Source: Microcoleaceae cyanobacterium UBA9251 (GTDB lineage Bacteria > Cyanobacteriota > Cyanobacteriia > Cyanobacteriales > Microcoleaceae). From it: a stretch of DNA of 6,049 nucleotides. Below are positions 5,938 through 6,049 of this stretch, one piece after another. The notes beneath the pieces were generated by a model that saw only the letters and a program-made list of their open reading frames with translations, did no database searches and had not been told where the DNA came from. Location: contig DPLL01000359.1 of the NCBI GenBank assembly GCA_003542015.1, positions 1 through 6,049 on the forward strand, written 5' to 3'. The translations under genes were made by a program, and so were the position numbers. The number at the start of each line of letters is the position of its first letter. Position 1 is the stretch's first letter.

Positions 5938-6049
5938 AATATTTTGTTTGAAGCAAATTTTCCGGTCTCGCACGGGATCGAAGCAACACCGTTCTGAAAA
6001 ACTTACCCATAGCTACCCAAATCTCAACATAGCTGGACATGAGTGCTTG
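5938..6049 (-). other. Upstream region of the glycosyltransferase gene
   Basis: These 112 bases hold no supported gene. Reading on the - strand, one frame is open from the window edge to a TAA about 26 bases inside the glycosyltransferase gene, without recognisable protein features. No clear promoter boxes or ribosome binding site are visible. Confidence 0.4.

Noticed and set aside
5911..6049. Open frame on the - strand from the window edge into the start of the glycosyltransferase gene
   Set aside because: Only about 46 codons are visible, without a recognisable motif, and it would overlap the next gene by about 26 bases. It may be the end of an upstream gene, but the window cannot show it.

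Overview
The window looks like a chromosomal segment of a cyanobacterium, probably filamentous (Oscillatoria/Microcoleus-like; this last step is inference). The evidence is eight copies of the HIP1 octamer GCGATCGC, a cyanobacterial-type PurQ, a protein with the VMAP-type N-terminal HTH domain common in multicellular cyanobacteria, an RTX protein of the usual cyanobacterial style, and intergenic spaces packed with short palindromic repeats.

Layout: (1) 1-82, a repeat-bearing leader. (2) purQ, + strand, 83-784, the glutaminase subunit of FGAM synthase. (3) 785-1086, no gene; it holds two related hairpin repeats and a third inverted repeat. (4) 1087-1653, - strand, a small stand-alone protein with the VMAP/NB-ARC-type N-terminal HTH domain. 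(5) 1654-1785, a divergent promoter region with three T5-6 tracts exactly 10 bp apart. (6) 1786-4104, + strand, a 772-residue RTX calcium-binding protein with fourteen uninterrupted nonapeptides and an unusual 440-residue C-terminal extension. (7) 4105-4668, no intact gene; it holds a GC-rich hairpin, a 108-bp MITE-like palindrome with a likely 6-bp target duplication, and a highly structured stretch that may be the relic of an IS200/IS605-type element end. (8) 4669-5937, - strand, a WcaI/WbuB-like GT4 glycosyltransferase. (9) 5938-6049, its upstream region, with no gene that can be supported.

The genes do not form one operon. PurQ and the glycosyltransferase are unrelated metabolic and surface-polysaccharide genes. 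The divergent HTH protein and RTX protein share a 132-bp control region and are the pair most likely to be functionally linked, but no direct evidence shows that one regulates the other. The RTX protein and the glycosyltransferase could both contribute to the cell surface or sheath; this is inference only.

The most interesting signals outside the genes are a family of 20-nt modules whose 4-nt ends covary, one module nested inside another, and the MITE-like insertion with its flanking duplication. No complete new defence or mobile system is visible.
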